This document shows positions 48,466-57,485 of a stretch of DNA of 64,000 bases, piece by piece (positions within the stretch are counted from its first letter, which is position 1; every line of letters starts with the position of its first letter). Source of the DNA: an uncultured Clostridia bacterium (GTDB lineage: Bacteria > Bacillota > Clostridia > Christensenellales > CAG-138); NCBI GenBank assembly GCA_937900325.1, contig CALCEX010000118.1, forward strand, positions 1-64,000, read 5' to 3'. The notes below the pieces were generated by a model, which saw only the letters and a program-made list of their open reading frames with translations, ran no database searches and was not told the origin of the DNA. Made by a program: the position numbers and the translations under genes.

Positions 48466-48672
48466 TTATTTTTGCTTGCTTTCGAGGAACTGATTTATGG
48501 AATCCACCAGCGCGTCGCAGTCTATGCCGTGAACGGCGCAGGCCTGCTCGAGGGTCTCGCCATGAGCCATTATGCAGCCCAGGCAGTGCATACCGGCCTC
48601 CATGAGCAGATCGGCTATGGCAACGTCAACGTGCAGTATCTCTTCGATGGTCATATCCTTGTTTACAGACAT
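48466..48672 (-). CDS. DUF1858 redox-disulfide-type protein
   Basis: A 68-residue DUF1858 protein: Met-Thr-Ile-Glu-Glu-Ile-Leu, then Gly-Met-His-Cys-Leu-Gly-Cys with the paired Cys-x-x-Cys, and Glu-Thr-Leu-Glu-Gln-Ala. The family is annotated as hybrid-cluster-protein-associated redox disulfide domain; cysteines probably bind or shuttle redox equivalents. Own extended -10 promoter. Confidence 0.9.
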   Translation of the reverse strand: MSVNKDMTIEEILHVDVAIADLLMEAGMHCLGCIMAHGETLEQACAVHGIDCDALVDSINQFLESKQK

Positions 48673-48704
48673 ATTCGTTTCTCCTTTGTACGACGATTTA
48701 CTAC

Positions 48705-48713
48705 ATTATATCA
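48705..48713 (-). promoter_or_regulatory. Extended -10 promoter for the DUF1858 gene
   Basis: TGATATAAT on the minus strand, 33 bases before the start codon. Confidence 0.6.
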
Positions 48714-48890
48714 TGGGCGGAGGAAGAACAAAATATGCTTTTTGCGATAAACGAGGCAAAACGGCATGAAGCAAGAGCGCCATTTCCCTTTTTTCCGGAG
48801 CCGGAGCGTCCCATCACATTTTTTTATATACATTCAGGGCGGTTTGGGTGTAGAATATACATAATACTATGCAAGAGGCGTAAGGAGAAT

Positions 48891-50765
48891 ATGCGGGATA
48901 GGATAAGCGACGCGGACCTTTACCTCTGGGGCGAAGGCACGAATTCATATGCATACCTCACTCTGGGCTGTCATAAGACCGAGCACAGGGGCTATGAAGC
49001 ATACCGTTTTGCGGTATGGGCGCCAAACGCGGTGTCCGTAAGGGTAGTGGGCAGCTTTAACGGCTGGAACATAGAAGCGGATCCCATGCATCCCATAGGT
49101 GAAACGGGAGTATGGGAGGCCTTCATAGGCATCGCCCATCGGGGCGATACATACAAATATGCGATAGAGACCCGCATGGGTGAAATAATATACAAGGCCG
49201 ATCCATTTGCTTTCTATACCCAGAAGCGGCCCAACACGGCCTCCGTCATATGGGACCTTGAGGACGGCTATCTCTGGGGCGACGGGGATTATATGACGGC
49301 CCGCCGCAACGAGGACAGCCACGTCCTTCCTATGAACATATACGAGGCGCATCTGGGCTCATGGATAGAGGGGCTGGACTTTCCGGCCCTGTCCCGGCGG
49401 CTGGTGGGCTATGTAAAGGAGATGGGCTACACCCATATAGAGCTGCTGCCTGTATCCGAGTATCCGCTGGACGACAGCTGGGGCTATCAGGTCACGGGAT
49501 ATTATTCCATAACCTCACGCTACGGCGACCCGTCGCAGTTCAAGGAATTTGTAGATCAGTGCCACCAGGCGGGGCTGGGCGTGATAGTGGACTGGGTACC
49601 CACCCATTTTTGCAGGGACGAGCAGGGACTGAGGCTTTTCGACGGCACGCCGCTTTATGAGCATCCCGATCCGCGCAGGAGCGAGCAGCCCCAATGGGGG
49701 ACCACCCTCTTTAACTTTGAAAAAAACGAGGTAAGGAGCTTCCTCATATCCAACGCCGTGTTCCTCATGAAGGAATACCATATAGACGGGCTGAGGGCGG
49801 ACGCCGTGAGCTGCATGCTTTACCTGGACTACGGCAAGCAGGACGGGGAGTGGCTGCCCAACCGCTACGGCGGCCGGGAAAACATAGCGGCCATAGATTT
49901 CCTGCGCCAGCTTTCGGATACCGTCCGAAGGGAATGCCCCGGGGCGCTTCTGATAGCGGAGGAAAGCACGGCCTTCCCGGGCATGACCGCGCCCACCTCA
50001 AAGGGCGGCCTGGGCTTCGACTATAAATGGAACATGGGCTGGATGAACGACGTGCTGGACTATATGTCAATGGACAGCTACTTTCGGAGCTACCACCACG
50101 ACGAAGTGACCTTTTCCATGTGCTATGCCTTTTCAGAGCACTATATACTGCCCTTGTCACACGATGAGGTGGTGCACGGCAAAAAGTCCCTCATAGGCCG
50201 TATGCCGGGAGAATATGCGGACAGGTTCAGCCAGATGAGGCTGCTCCTCATGTACCAGACGGCCCATCCCGGAAAGAAGCTGACCTTTATGGGCACGGAG
50301 ATCGCTCAGTTCATAGAGTGGAACTTCCGCCAATCGCTGGACTGGATGCTGCTGGATTACCCCACCCACGAGGCCATGCAGCGGTTCGTGAGGGAACTGA
50401 ACCACTTCTATACGCATACCCCGGCGCTGTATCAGCTGGACGACAGCTGGGAGGGCTTCGAATGGATATCCGTGGACGACAGGGAGCACAGCGTGCTGGC
50501 CTTCCTGAGAAGGGACGCGGAGGGCCGCAGGCTACTCTGCCTGTTCAACTTCACCCCCGTGGAGCATTATCCCTACCGGGTGCGGCTGCCCTTCATGGCA
50601 ACGCTGGACCAGGCCATATCAAACGTTGACCTGCGCGATATAAAGGGCGTTGAGACGGCGCGGCTCGAGGACGGCTACTATGCGGACATAATGCTTTCGC
50701 CATACGAGGCGGTGTATTATTACGTAAACGAAGCGCAAACCGAAGCAGACCGGCAAACGCAATAA
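48891..50765 (+). CDS. glgB: Glycogen branching enzyme GlgB
   Basis: A 624-residue GH13 branching enzyme: CBM48 domain (about 25-125, Val-Val-Gly-Ser-Phe-Asn-Gly-Trp-Asn), then the barrel with Asp304 (Gly-Leu-Arg-Ala-Asp-Ala-Val) as nucleophile, Glu357 (Ile-Ala-Glu-Glu-Ser-Thr) as acid/base and Leu-Ser-His-Asp-Glu-Val-Val-His-Gly. It makes alpha-1,6 branches in glycogen. AAGGAG precedes ATG 48891. First of the four-gene glycogen cluster. Confidence 0.96.
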   Translation: MRDRISDADLYLWGEGTNSYAYLTLGCHKTEHRGYEAYRFAVWAPNAVSVRVVGSFNGWNIEADPMHPIGETGVWEAFIGIAHRGDTYKYAIETRMGEIIYKADPFAFYTQKRPNTASVIWDLEDGYLWGDGDYMTARRNEDSHVLPMNIYEAHLGSWIEGLDFPALSRRLVGYVKEMGYTHIELLPVSEYPLDDSWGYQVTGYYSITSRYGDPSQFKEFVDQCHQAGLGVIVDWVPTHFCRDEQGLRLFDGTPLYEHPDPRRSEQPQWGTTLFNFEKNEVRSFLISNAVFLMKEYHIDGLRADAVSCMLYLDYGKQDGEWLPNRYGGRENIAAIDFLRQLSDTVRRECPGALLIAEESTAFPGMTAPTSKGGLGFDYKWNMGWMNDVLDYMSMDSYFRSYHHDEVTFSMCYAFSEHYILPLSHDEVVHGKKSLIGRMPGEYADRFSQMRLLLMYQTAHPGKKLTFMGTEIAQFIEWNFRQSLDWMLLDYPTHEAMQRFVRELNHFYTHTPALYQLDDSWEGFEWISVDDREHSVLAFLRRDAEGRRLLCLFNFTPVEHYPYRVRLPFMATLDQAISNVDLRDIKGVETARLEDGYYADIMLSPYEAVYYYVNEAQTEADRQTQ

Positions 50766-50792
50766 TACTTTTCTTTACCCGATAAAAAAACA

Positions 50793-50822
50793 TTTCCCGC
50801 CCCCTTTCGCCGGGGCGGGACG
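50793..50822. repeat. GC-rich hairpin between glgB and glgC
   Basis: Stem TCCCGCCCC/GGGGCGGGA with a short loop. It lacks a T-run on the plus strand, so it is a weak terminator at best and may instead protect or attenuate the glgB-glgC transcript. Confidence 0.5.
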
Positions 50823-50900
50823 CCATCATGGATCATATTAAAAAGCAAGCCTTTTCATTTACTTAGCACAATTTCCCATGAATGTACGAGGAGGTTCTAT

Positions 50901-52121
50901 ATGGTAAGAAAAAAGGTCGTCGCCATGCTTCTGGCAGGCGGGCAGGGAAGCAGGCTGAGCGTGCTGACCAACCGTATGGCCAAGCCCGCCGTGCCGTTCG
51001 GAGGTAAGTACAGGATAATAGACTTCCCCCTATCCAACTGCGTGAATTCCGGCATAGACACGGTGGGCGTGCTGACGCAGTATGAGCCTCTGGAGCTGAA
51101 CGCCTACATAGGCACGGGCCAGGCCTGGGACCTTGACCGCAATTCCGGCGGCGTATTCGTGCTGCCGCCCTATCAGTCCAGCAACAGCGGAAGGTGGTAT
51201 TCCGGCACGGCCAACGCCATATTCCAGAACATGGCGTTCATAGACAGGTACCATCCCGAGTATGTGCTCATACTCTCGGGCGACCATATATACAAGATGG
51301 ATTACGCCCTGATGCTGGATTACCATATAAGCAAGGGCGCCGACCTTACCGTGGCCGTCCGCACGGTGCCCATGGAGGAGGCTCACCGCTTCGGCATAAT
51401 GAACACGGACGGCGAGGGCCGCATAGTGGAATTCGAGGAAAAGCCAAAGCACCCGAAGAGCAATAAGGCTTCAATGGGCATATACATATTCTCATGGCCG
51501 GTGCTGAAAAAATACCTCATGCTGGACGAGCAGAACAGGGACTCCGAAAACGACTTCGGCAAGAACGTGATACCCGCCATACTGAACGACGGCCTTAAGG
51601 CATACGCATACAGCTTCGACGCATACTGGAAGGACGTGGGCACGGTGCAGAGCCTGTGGGAGGCCAACATGGATCTCATATCGGACGAGCCGCCCATAGA
51701 GCTCAACGATCCCGATTGGAGGATATACAGCAAATCCCTGTGCATGCCGCCGCACTGCGTGGGAGAAAGGGCTACCATAAAGCGCTCCAGCATAACGGAG
51801 GGCTGCAACATATACGGCACGGTGGTACACAGCGTGATATTCGGCGGCGTGAATATAGAAGAGGGCGCGGAGGTTACGGATTCCGTGGTAATGCCGGGGG
51901 CCGTAATAAGGAGCGGCGCAAAGGTACGCCGGGCCATAATAGGCGAAAACTCCATAGTCGGCGAGGGCTCCTTCGTAGGGGCCGAGAGAAGGCCGGAGGA
52001 CGGGGAATACAATACCTCCCTCACGGACGATATAACCCTTATAGCCAGCGATACCGAGATAGAATCGGGCAGGCGGGTCCCCGTGGGCATGATAGTCAAC
52101 GCCACAAGGAAGGAGTGCTGA
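50901..52121 (+). CDS. glgC: Glucose-1-phosphate adenylyltransferase GlgC
   Basis: A 406-residue catalytic ADP-glucose pyrophosphorylase: Leu-Ala-Gly-Gly-Gln-Gly-Ser-Arg-Leu loop near the N terminus, [14 protein letters not shown] sugar-phosphate site, and a C-terminal left-handed beta-helix. It makes ADP-glucose from ATP and glucose-1-phosphate. GlgD follows after 4 bases. Confidence 0.97.
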   Translation: MVRKKVVAMLLAGGQGSRLSVLTNRMAKPAVPFGGKYRIIDFPLSNCVNSGIDTVGVLTQYEPLELNAYIGTGQAWDLDRNSGGVFVLPPYQSSNSGRWYSGTANAIFQNMAFIDRYHPEYVLILSGDHIYKMDYALMLDYHISKGADLTVAVRTVPMEEAHRFGIMNTDGEGRIVEFEEKPKHPKSNKASMGIYIFSWPVLKKYLMLDEQNRDSENDFGKNVIPAILNDGLKAYAYSFDAYWKDVGTVQSLWEANMDLISDEPPIELNDPDWRIYSKSLCMPPHCVGERATIKRSSITEGCNIYGTVVHSVIFGGVNIEEGAEVTDSVVMPGAVIRSGAKVRRAIIGENSIVGEGSFVGAERRPEDGEYNTSLTDDITLIASDTEIESGRRVPVGMIVNATRKEC

Positions 52122-52125
52122 TCTC

Positions 52126-53253
52126 ATGGGAAACAACGATGTGTTCGGCCTTATATATACCGGCGAGTCCAGTATGCAGCTGCGCGATCTGACCTATTCG
52201 AGGTCCGTCGCCGCGGTGCCCTTTGCGGGCAGATACCGCTGCATAGACTTCATAATGAGCGACCTTGTAAACACGGGCATTTCCAACGTGGGAATAATCG
52301 CCCAGAAGAATTATCACTCGCTGATGGACCATCTCGGCTCCGGCAAGGAATGGGAGCTGCACAGGAAGCGGGACGGGCTCTTCATACTGCCCCCCTTCGT
52401 TACGAGGGACAATACCGGCATATACCGGGGAACCATAGACGCATTCCATTCCGTGATGGGCTACATACGGCGCAGCTCCCAGAAATACATAATAATCTCC
52501 GGCAGCCACACCGTGTTCAATACCACCTTCAACGAAATGATAGCCCAGCATATACGCACCGGAGCCGACATAACCTTCATGTACAATGAAGTCGGCATAC
52601 ATCACCCGGACGACCAGTTCAACGAGCTGCGCTTCAACCTGGCGGAGGACGGCAGGGTAACAGGCATACAGCTCAACCCGAACCAGCCCGCGACCCCCCA
52701 TTCCTCCTGCGATGTCGTTATGATGGAAAAGACGACGTTCGAATACCTCATAGAGGACGCATACAGCAGGGGAGATACCGATTTTCTAAGGGACGTGCTG
52801 CTGCGCAAGGTAGACGAGCTGAGGATGTACGGCTGGAGGTACGACGGCTATGTGGGCTGCATAAGCTCGCTGCCCGGCTACTTCAACCACAATATCAACG
52901 TACTCAGGAGCGAGGTGAGGCGCGACCTGTTTAATCCCGAGCACCCTATATACACCAAGGTAAAGGACGAGGTGCCCGCCCGCTACAAGGGAGACTCCAG
53001 GGCCCGCAACTGCCTTGTTGCAGACGGCTGCGTGATAGAGGGAGAGGTGGAAAACTGCGTGCTGTTCCGCGGCGTGCATATAGGCAGGGGAGCAAAAGTA
53101 AAGAACTGCGTGGTGCTTCAGGCCTGCGATATACAGAAGGACTGCGAATTGTCGTATGTGATACTCGATAAGGGCTGTACCGTTCGCCAGGGGCGCCGCC
53201 TTGCGGGCTACGACAGCTTTCCCATAATAATCAGAAAGGGCAGTACGGTTTAA
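52126..53253 (+). CDS. glgD: GlgD, regulatory subunit of ADP-glucose pyrophosphorylase
   Basis: A 375-residue GlgC paralogue. The nucleotide-binding Gly-Gly-x-Gly-x-Arg loop is replaced (Tyr-Thr-Gly-Glu-Ser-Ser near residue 12) and the Asp-His-Ile catalytic motif reads Gly-Ser-His-Thr, so it is a non-catalytic partner of GlgC, as known for Firmicutes. The beta-helix domain is kept. GlgA starts right at its stop codon. Confidence 0.95.
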   Translation: MGNNDVFGLIYTGESSMQLRDLTYSRSVAAVPFAGRYRCIDFIMSDLVNTGISNVGIIAQKNYHSLMDHLGSGKEWELHRKRDGLFILPPFVTRDNTGIYRGTIDAFHSVMGYIRRSSQKYIIISGSHTVFNTTFNEMIAQHIRTGADITFMYNEVGIHHPDDQFNELRFNLAEDGRVTGIQLNPNQPATPHSSCDVVMMEKTTFEYLIEDAYSRGDTDFLRDVLLRKVDELRMYGWRYDGYVGCISSLPGYFNHNINVLRSEVRRDLFNPEHPIYTKVKDEVPARYKGDSRARNCLVADGCVIEGEVENCVLFRGVHIGRGAKVKNCVVLQACDIQKDCELSYVILDKGCTVRQGRRLAGYDSFPIIIRKGSTV

Positions 53254-54780
53254 ATGCCAAAGAAGATCAGCGCCGGCGTCAGGGCCGGGGAAGGTATAGC
53301 GGAAAAAAAGGCGGAAATAAAGGAGGCCGCAAAGCGGCCGCCGCGCAGGGTGCTGTTCCTTGCGTCGGAGTGCGTGCCCTTCGTAAAGACCGGGGGGCTG
53401 GCGGACGTTATAGGCGCGCTGCCAAAGGAGCTCAGAAGGCAGGGAGCGGACGTGAGGGTGATGATACCCCTGTATTCCGCCATAGACCATAGGTACCGGG
53501 AGCAGATGAGGCGCATATGCGAGTTTTATGTGCAGCTCGGCTGGCGCAGCCAGTATTGCGGCATACTTACAATGGAGTATCAGGGTGTGCCGGTGTACTT
53601 CATAGACAACGAGTATTACTTCGGCAGGGGCTACATATACGGCCAGTGCAACAACGACGAGGGGGAGCGCTTCGCTTTCTTCTCCAAGGCCGCGCTGGAG
53701 GCCATGCCGCATATAGGCTTCTTCCCGGATGTGCTCCATGCCCACGACTGGCAGGCGGCGATGAGCATCGCCCTGCTGCGTATGCAGTACGGCAAAAGCC
53801 CGGATTACCGCCGCATACGCACGGTATATACCATACACAACCTGAAGTATCAGGGGGTATTCGGCTGGCCCTTCATGGATGGGCTGCTCTCAATAGGCGC
53901 CGAGCACTTTACGGGCGAGAGCCTTGAATACTATGGCGACGTGAACTTCACCAAGGGGGCGCTGGTGTATTCCGACATTATAACCACCGTCAGCCCTACC
54001 TATGCCGGAGAGATACAGTCTCCCGAGTACGGCGAGACGCTGGACGGGGTGCTGCGCTGGCGCAGCCGGGACATATACGGCATAATGAACGGCATAGACG
54101 AGAGCCTTTTTGACCCCGCAACGGATAAGGCCATATATGCGAATTACTCCCTTGACGATATGAGCGGCAAGGCAAGGTGCAAGGAATCGCTGAGGACGGA
54201 GTTCTGGCTCGATAAGGACGCTTCGCCCATAATCGGCATGGTCACGCGCTTTACGGATCAGAAGGGCCTTGATCTGGTAGAATACGCCATATCCGCGCTG
54301 ATGGAAAAGGGAGTGCAGCTTGCCGTGCTCGGCAGCGGCGACGCGCGCTATGAGCACCTGTTTTCCTGGGCAAGCTGGCGTTACGGCGGCAGGATAGCCG
54401 CCCGTTACAGCCACGATACCACCCTGGCCAACCGCATATACGCGGGCGCGGATATGTTCCTCATGCCGTCAAGGTTCGAGCCGTGCGGATTGTCGCAGCT
54501 CATAGCCCTTCGCTACGGCACGCTGCCCATAGTGAGAGAGACGGGGGGATTAAAGGACAGCATAATCCCATACAATAAGTTCACGGGAGAGGGGCTGGGC
54601 TTCACCTTCCGGCAGTATAACCACATAGATATGCTGGGCGCGGTGGACAGGGCCATAGAGGCCTACCGGCAGCCCAAGGTATGGGAGGGCCTTATGAGGA
54701 ACGCCATGAGCGCCCACTTCACATGGGAAAGGTCCGCAGGAAAATACATGGAGCTTTACGAGAGACTGAGCGAAAGGTAG
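53254..54780 (+). CDS. glgA: Glycogen synthase GlgA
   Basis: A 508-residue GT5 synthase: Lys-Thr-Gly-Gly-Leu-Ala-Asp ADP-glucose site (about 47-53), Glu-Pro-Cys-Gly-Leu-Ser-Gln catalytic motif near residue 410. The N terminus carries about 30 extra charged residues (Lys/Glu/Ala/Arg) before the fold begins at Arg-Val-Leu-Phe-Leu-Ala-Ser-Glu. ATG abuts the glgD stop; no separate ribosome site is obvious beyond AGAAAGGG. Confidence 0.96.
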   Translation: MPKKISAGVRAGEGIAEKKAEIKEAAKRPPRRVLFLASECVPFVKTGGLADVIGALPKELRRQGADVRVMIPLYSAIDHRYREQMRRICEFYVQLGWRSQYCGILTMEYQGVPVYFIDNEYYFGRGYIYGQCNNDEGERFAFFSKAALEAMPHIGFFPDVLHAHDWQAAMSIALLRMQYGKSPDYRRIRTVYTIHNLKYQGVFGWPFMDGLLSIGAEHFTGESLEYYGDVNFTKGALVYSDIITTVSPTYAGEIQSPEYGETLDGVLRWRSRDIYGIMNGIDESLFDPATDKAIYANYSLDDMSGKARCKESLRTEFWLDKDASPIIGMVTRFTDQKGLDLVEYAISALMEKGVQLAVLGSGDARYEHLFSWASWRYGGRIAARYSHDTTLANRIYAGADMFLMPSRFEPCGLSQLIALRYGTLPIVRETGGLKDSIIPYNKFTGEGLGFTFRQYNHIDMLGAVDRAIEAYRQPKVWEGLMRNAMSAHFTWERSAGKYMELYERLSER

Positions 54781-54811
54781 AAGGAGATAAAAGCCTCAAG
54801 GCCGCTTACTC

Positions 54812-54837
54812 AGGCCCCTTAAAAGGGGCCTTTTTGT
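54812..54837 (+). terminator. Terminator of the glg operon
   Basis: Stem AGGCCCCTT/AAGGGGCCT, T-run after. A 110-base stretch follows with no gene before the amylase start. Confidence 0.85.
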
Positions 54838-54950
54838 GAGGAAATATTTTGCGGGGCGGCATATGGCGCATACAGGGCAAAAAAATGTGACAATGTTGCG
54901 AAGTGCGGTACTGTCGAAATATTTTATGCTAAAATCCTGATTATAACGTT

Positions 54951-56753
54951 ATGATGAAATTTGACCAGCGATACGAGAAATACAAAACCCCCTTCGGCGC
55001 GGTGGAAACGGGCCGCCCGGTGCGCTTCTTTATGGAGACCGACAGGGAGGACAGCAAAATAACGCTCAGGCTCTGGGTGGACGGAAGGGAAGAGCTGATC
55101 TCCGGAATACGGGAGGAGGGCGGCGTAAGCTTCAGCTATACTCCAAGCCACAGCGGAGTCGTATGGTACTGCTTTCTGATAGACGGCCCGGAGGGCAGGC
55201 GGTATTACAGCGGCACAGAGGGAGAGGGAAGCATATATGAGCGTCAGCCGGATTCCTACCAGCTGACGGTCTACGACCCCTATGAAACGCCGGACTGGTT
55301 TAAAAATACTATCGTTTACCAGATATTCCCGGACAGATTCAGAAGGCCGGGTGAAATACTTGGAACAGAGGAGCATACGCGGCTCTTCGGCGCGCCGAGG
55401 CTCCATCGGAACTGGAGCGACAGCCCGGACTATCTGCCCTTAAACGGGCAAAGGTACTATGTGCCGGAGGATTTTTTCGGCGGCAACCTGTACGGCGTAA
55501 AGGAAAAGCTGCCTTATTTGAAATCATTGGGCGTGGGATGCATATACCTCAACCCGGTATTCCTTTCCTCCACCAACCACCGCTACAACACGGCGGACTA
55601 CATGACGGTGGATCCCATGCTTGGGGGCGACAGGGCGTTAGCCGAGCTTGCATCGGCCGCCAAAGGCTATGGCATACGGCTCATGCTGGACGGCGTGTTT
55701 TCGCATACCGGCAGCGAAAGCGTATACTTCAGGGAAGCTCAGGGCGACCCCGATTCCCCCTACCGGGAATGGTACGACTTTACCGAGTATCCTGACAAAT
55801 ACCGCTGCTGGTGGGGCTTTAAGACGCTGCCTGAGGTGAAGGAGCTTACTCCTTCATATATGGAATTCATAGGCGGCGTAATGGAAAAATACGCTAAGAT
55901 GGGAATAACCTCATGGAGGCTGGACGTGGCGGACGAGCTGCCGGACGGCTTTATAGAGTTCCTGCGCAAAAAGCTCAAGAGCCTGGATCCCGAGGGAGTA
56001 CTCCTGGGCGAGGTGTGGGAGGAGGCAACAAACAAGCAGGGCGCGGACGGCAGGCGTAAATATGTGGACGGGCACGAGCTGGACAGCGTGATGGATTACC
56101 CCTTCCGCAGGCTGCTTATAGATTTCTTCCTGGGAAGGATCGACGGCGAAGGGCTGTCAAGGGGATTGCTCCTTCTTATGGAAAACTACCCGCCGCAGTT
56201 TTACGATAGCCTTCTCAACCTCATGGGCAGCCACGATGTGGTCAGGGCGATCACCGCGCTTTCGGGCGCGCCGGACAGGGATTCCCTTACGAGAGAGCAG
56301 CAGGCGGAGTATTCCCCGGCGCCTGAGCAGCTTGAGGCCGGCAAAAAGCGCTTTATGGCGGCTGCCGCGGTGCAGCATATGATGCCCGGAGCCCCCTGCC
56401 TCTACTATGGCGATGAGGCGGGGCTGACGGGAATGGCGGACCCCTTCAACCGGGGCGCGTACCCATGGGGCAAGGAGGATGCCGGGCTCATCGCATATTT
56501 CCGGAAGCTGGGAGAGCTGCATAAATACGCCAGAGGCGGCTGCGCCTTCGCGGGGCGCGGCGATGTGTTCGCGCTCTACCGGCCGGAGGCCGTATGCGTG
56601 GTAAACAGAAGCGGCGAGCCGGCGGCGGCCCGCTTTGGGAACGGGGATTTTTGCGGCAATACAGCCGCGGAGCTGGAAAACGGCCATATAGAAAGAGAGC
56701 TGCCCCCATACGGCGCGGCGATACTTATAAAAGGACAAGAGGAGCAGGCATAA
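54951..56753 (+). CDS. GH13 alpha-amylase family glycosidase
   Basis: A 600-residue enzyme with an N-terminal carbohydrate-binding-like domain (1-110) and a GH13 barrel. Catalytic residues: Asp325 (Trp-Arg-Leu-Asp-Val-Ala-Asp-Glu), Glu354 (Leu-Leu-Gly-Glu-Val-Trp) and Asp429 (Gly-Ser-His-Asp). Resembles the neopullulanase/cyclomaltodextrinase group. No signal peptide, so intracellular, likely breaking maltodextrins or glycogen; placement after the glycogen operon agrees. No clear ribosome site before the tandem ATG codons at 54951. The next gene starts 2 bases after its stop. Confidence 0.92.
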   Translation: MMKFDQRYEKYKTPFGAVETGRPVRFFMETDREDSKITLRLWVDGREELISGIREEGGVSFSYTPSHSGVVWYCFLIDGPEGRRYYSGTEGEGSIYERQPDSYQLTVYDPYETPDWFKNTIVYQIFPDRFRRPGEILGTEEHTRLFGAPRLHRNWSDSPDYLPLNGQRYYVPEDFFGGNLYGVKEKLPYLKSLGVGCIYLNPVFLSSTNHRYNTADYMTVDPMLGGDRALAELASAAKGYGIRLMLDGVFSHTGSESVYFREAQGDPDSPYREWYDFTEYPDKYRCWWGFKTLPEVKELTPSYMEFIGGVMEKYAKMGITSWRLDVADELPDGFIEFLRKKLKSLDPEGVLLGEVWEEATNKQGADGRRKYVDGHELDSVMDYPFRRLLIDFFLGRIDGEGLSRGLLLLMENYPPQFYDSLLNLMGSHDVVRAITALSGAPDRDSLTREQQAEYSPAPEQLEAGKKRFMAAAAVQHMMPGAPCLYYGDEAGLTGMADPFNRGAYPWGKEDAGLIAYFRKLGELHKYARGGCAFAGRGDVFALYRPEAVCVVNRSGEPAAARFGNGDFCGNTAAELENGHIERELPPYGAAILIKGQEEQA

Positions 56754-56754
56754 T

Positions 56755-57180
56755 ATGTTTAACAGGTGGTTTCAGGGAAGATACGGAGTGGATCAGCTGA
56801 GCAGGACGCTGATAATCGCTAGCCTTGCGGTATCCGTAATATCCTGGTTTTTCGGCAGGGCGCCGGCGGGGGTCTATTACGCGCTGCGCGGCATAACCCT
56901 GGCGCTTATCGCCTTTGCGCTTTTCCGTATGCTGAGCAAAAACTTTTACGCCCGGCAGCAGGAGCTGGCCCGGTATATGAAAATGGAGCGCAGCGTGCGC
57001 GGCTGGTGGCAGACGCTGCGAATCCGCCGGCAGAACTTTGTAAACATACAGAAGGAAAAGAGAAAGTACAAATACCTTACCTGCCCCCAGTGTATGCAGA
57101 AGCTCCGGGTGCCCAAGGGAAAGGGCAGGATAATAGTCACCTGCTCCAAGTGCGGCAACAGGTTTGAGGTAAAGAGCTGA
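56755..57180 (+). CDS. Membrane protein with C-terminal zinc ribbon
   Basis: A 141-residue protein: two transmembrane helices (about 15-33 and 40-58), a basic helix (about 68-105) and a C-terminal zinc ribbon with Cys-Pro-x-Cys and Cys-Ser-Lys-Cys-Gly (four Cys). The ATG follows the amylase stop by one base, and AGGAGCAGG lies in the end of that gene. The family is common in Clostridia as a hypothetical protein; role unknown. Confidence 0.7.
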   Translation: MFNRWFQGRYGVDQLSRTLIIASLAVSVISWFFGRAPAGVYYALRGITLALIAFALFRMLSKNFYARQQELARYMKMERSVRGWWQTLRIRRQNFVNIQKEKRKYKYLTCPQCMQKLRVPKGKGRIIVTCSKCGNRFEVKS

Positions 57181-57266
57181 ACTCGCCCCTGTAACATTCT
57201 GCCTGAATAGCGCCCCCCTGAAGGCGGCAAACTAAGGCTGACTAAAAAAACAGGAGGTACTTGGGA

Positions 57267-57437
57267 ATGTCAAAGGCAAAGAGCCAGACCATCGGCTGCC
57301 GTGTCACAAGCTGCGCATATAACAGGAGCGGATGCGGCTGCGAGCTGGAGCGCATCGAGGTCGAGCCCATGTGCGGCTGCCATACCGGCAGCGCCGCAGA
57401 TGAGAGCCTGTGCGGAAGCTATAAGTGCAGGGACTGA
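57267..57437 (+). CDS. DUF1540 cysteine-rich protein
   Basis: A 56-residue protein with eight cysteines. Its order Cys-Arg-Val-x-x-Cys-x-Tyr-Asn, Gly-Cys-x-Cys, Ile-x-Val-x-Pro, Cys-Gly-Cys-His-Thr, Cys-Gly-Ser-Tyr fits DUF1540, whose members are small metal-binding-type proteins in spore-forming Firmicutes. CAGGAGG lies 8-9 bases before the ATG and a terminator follows. Complete and intact. Confidence 0.85.
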   Translation: MSKAKSQTIGCRVTSCAYNRSGCGCELERIEVEPMCGCHTGSAADESLCGSYKCRD

Positions 57438-57447
57438 AAGCAGACAG

Positions 57448-57479
57448 AAAAAAGGCGCGATTCCCGCGCCTTTTTTTAA
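57448..57479. terminator. Bidirectional terminator
   Basis: Stem AAAAGGCGCG/CGCGCCTTTT with loop ATTCC and T-run; between convergent DUF1540 and permease genes. Confidence 0.85.
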
Positions 57480-57485
57480 TTGCCG

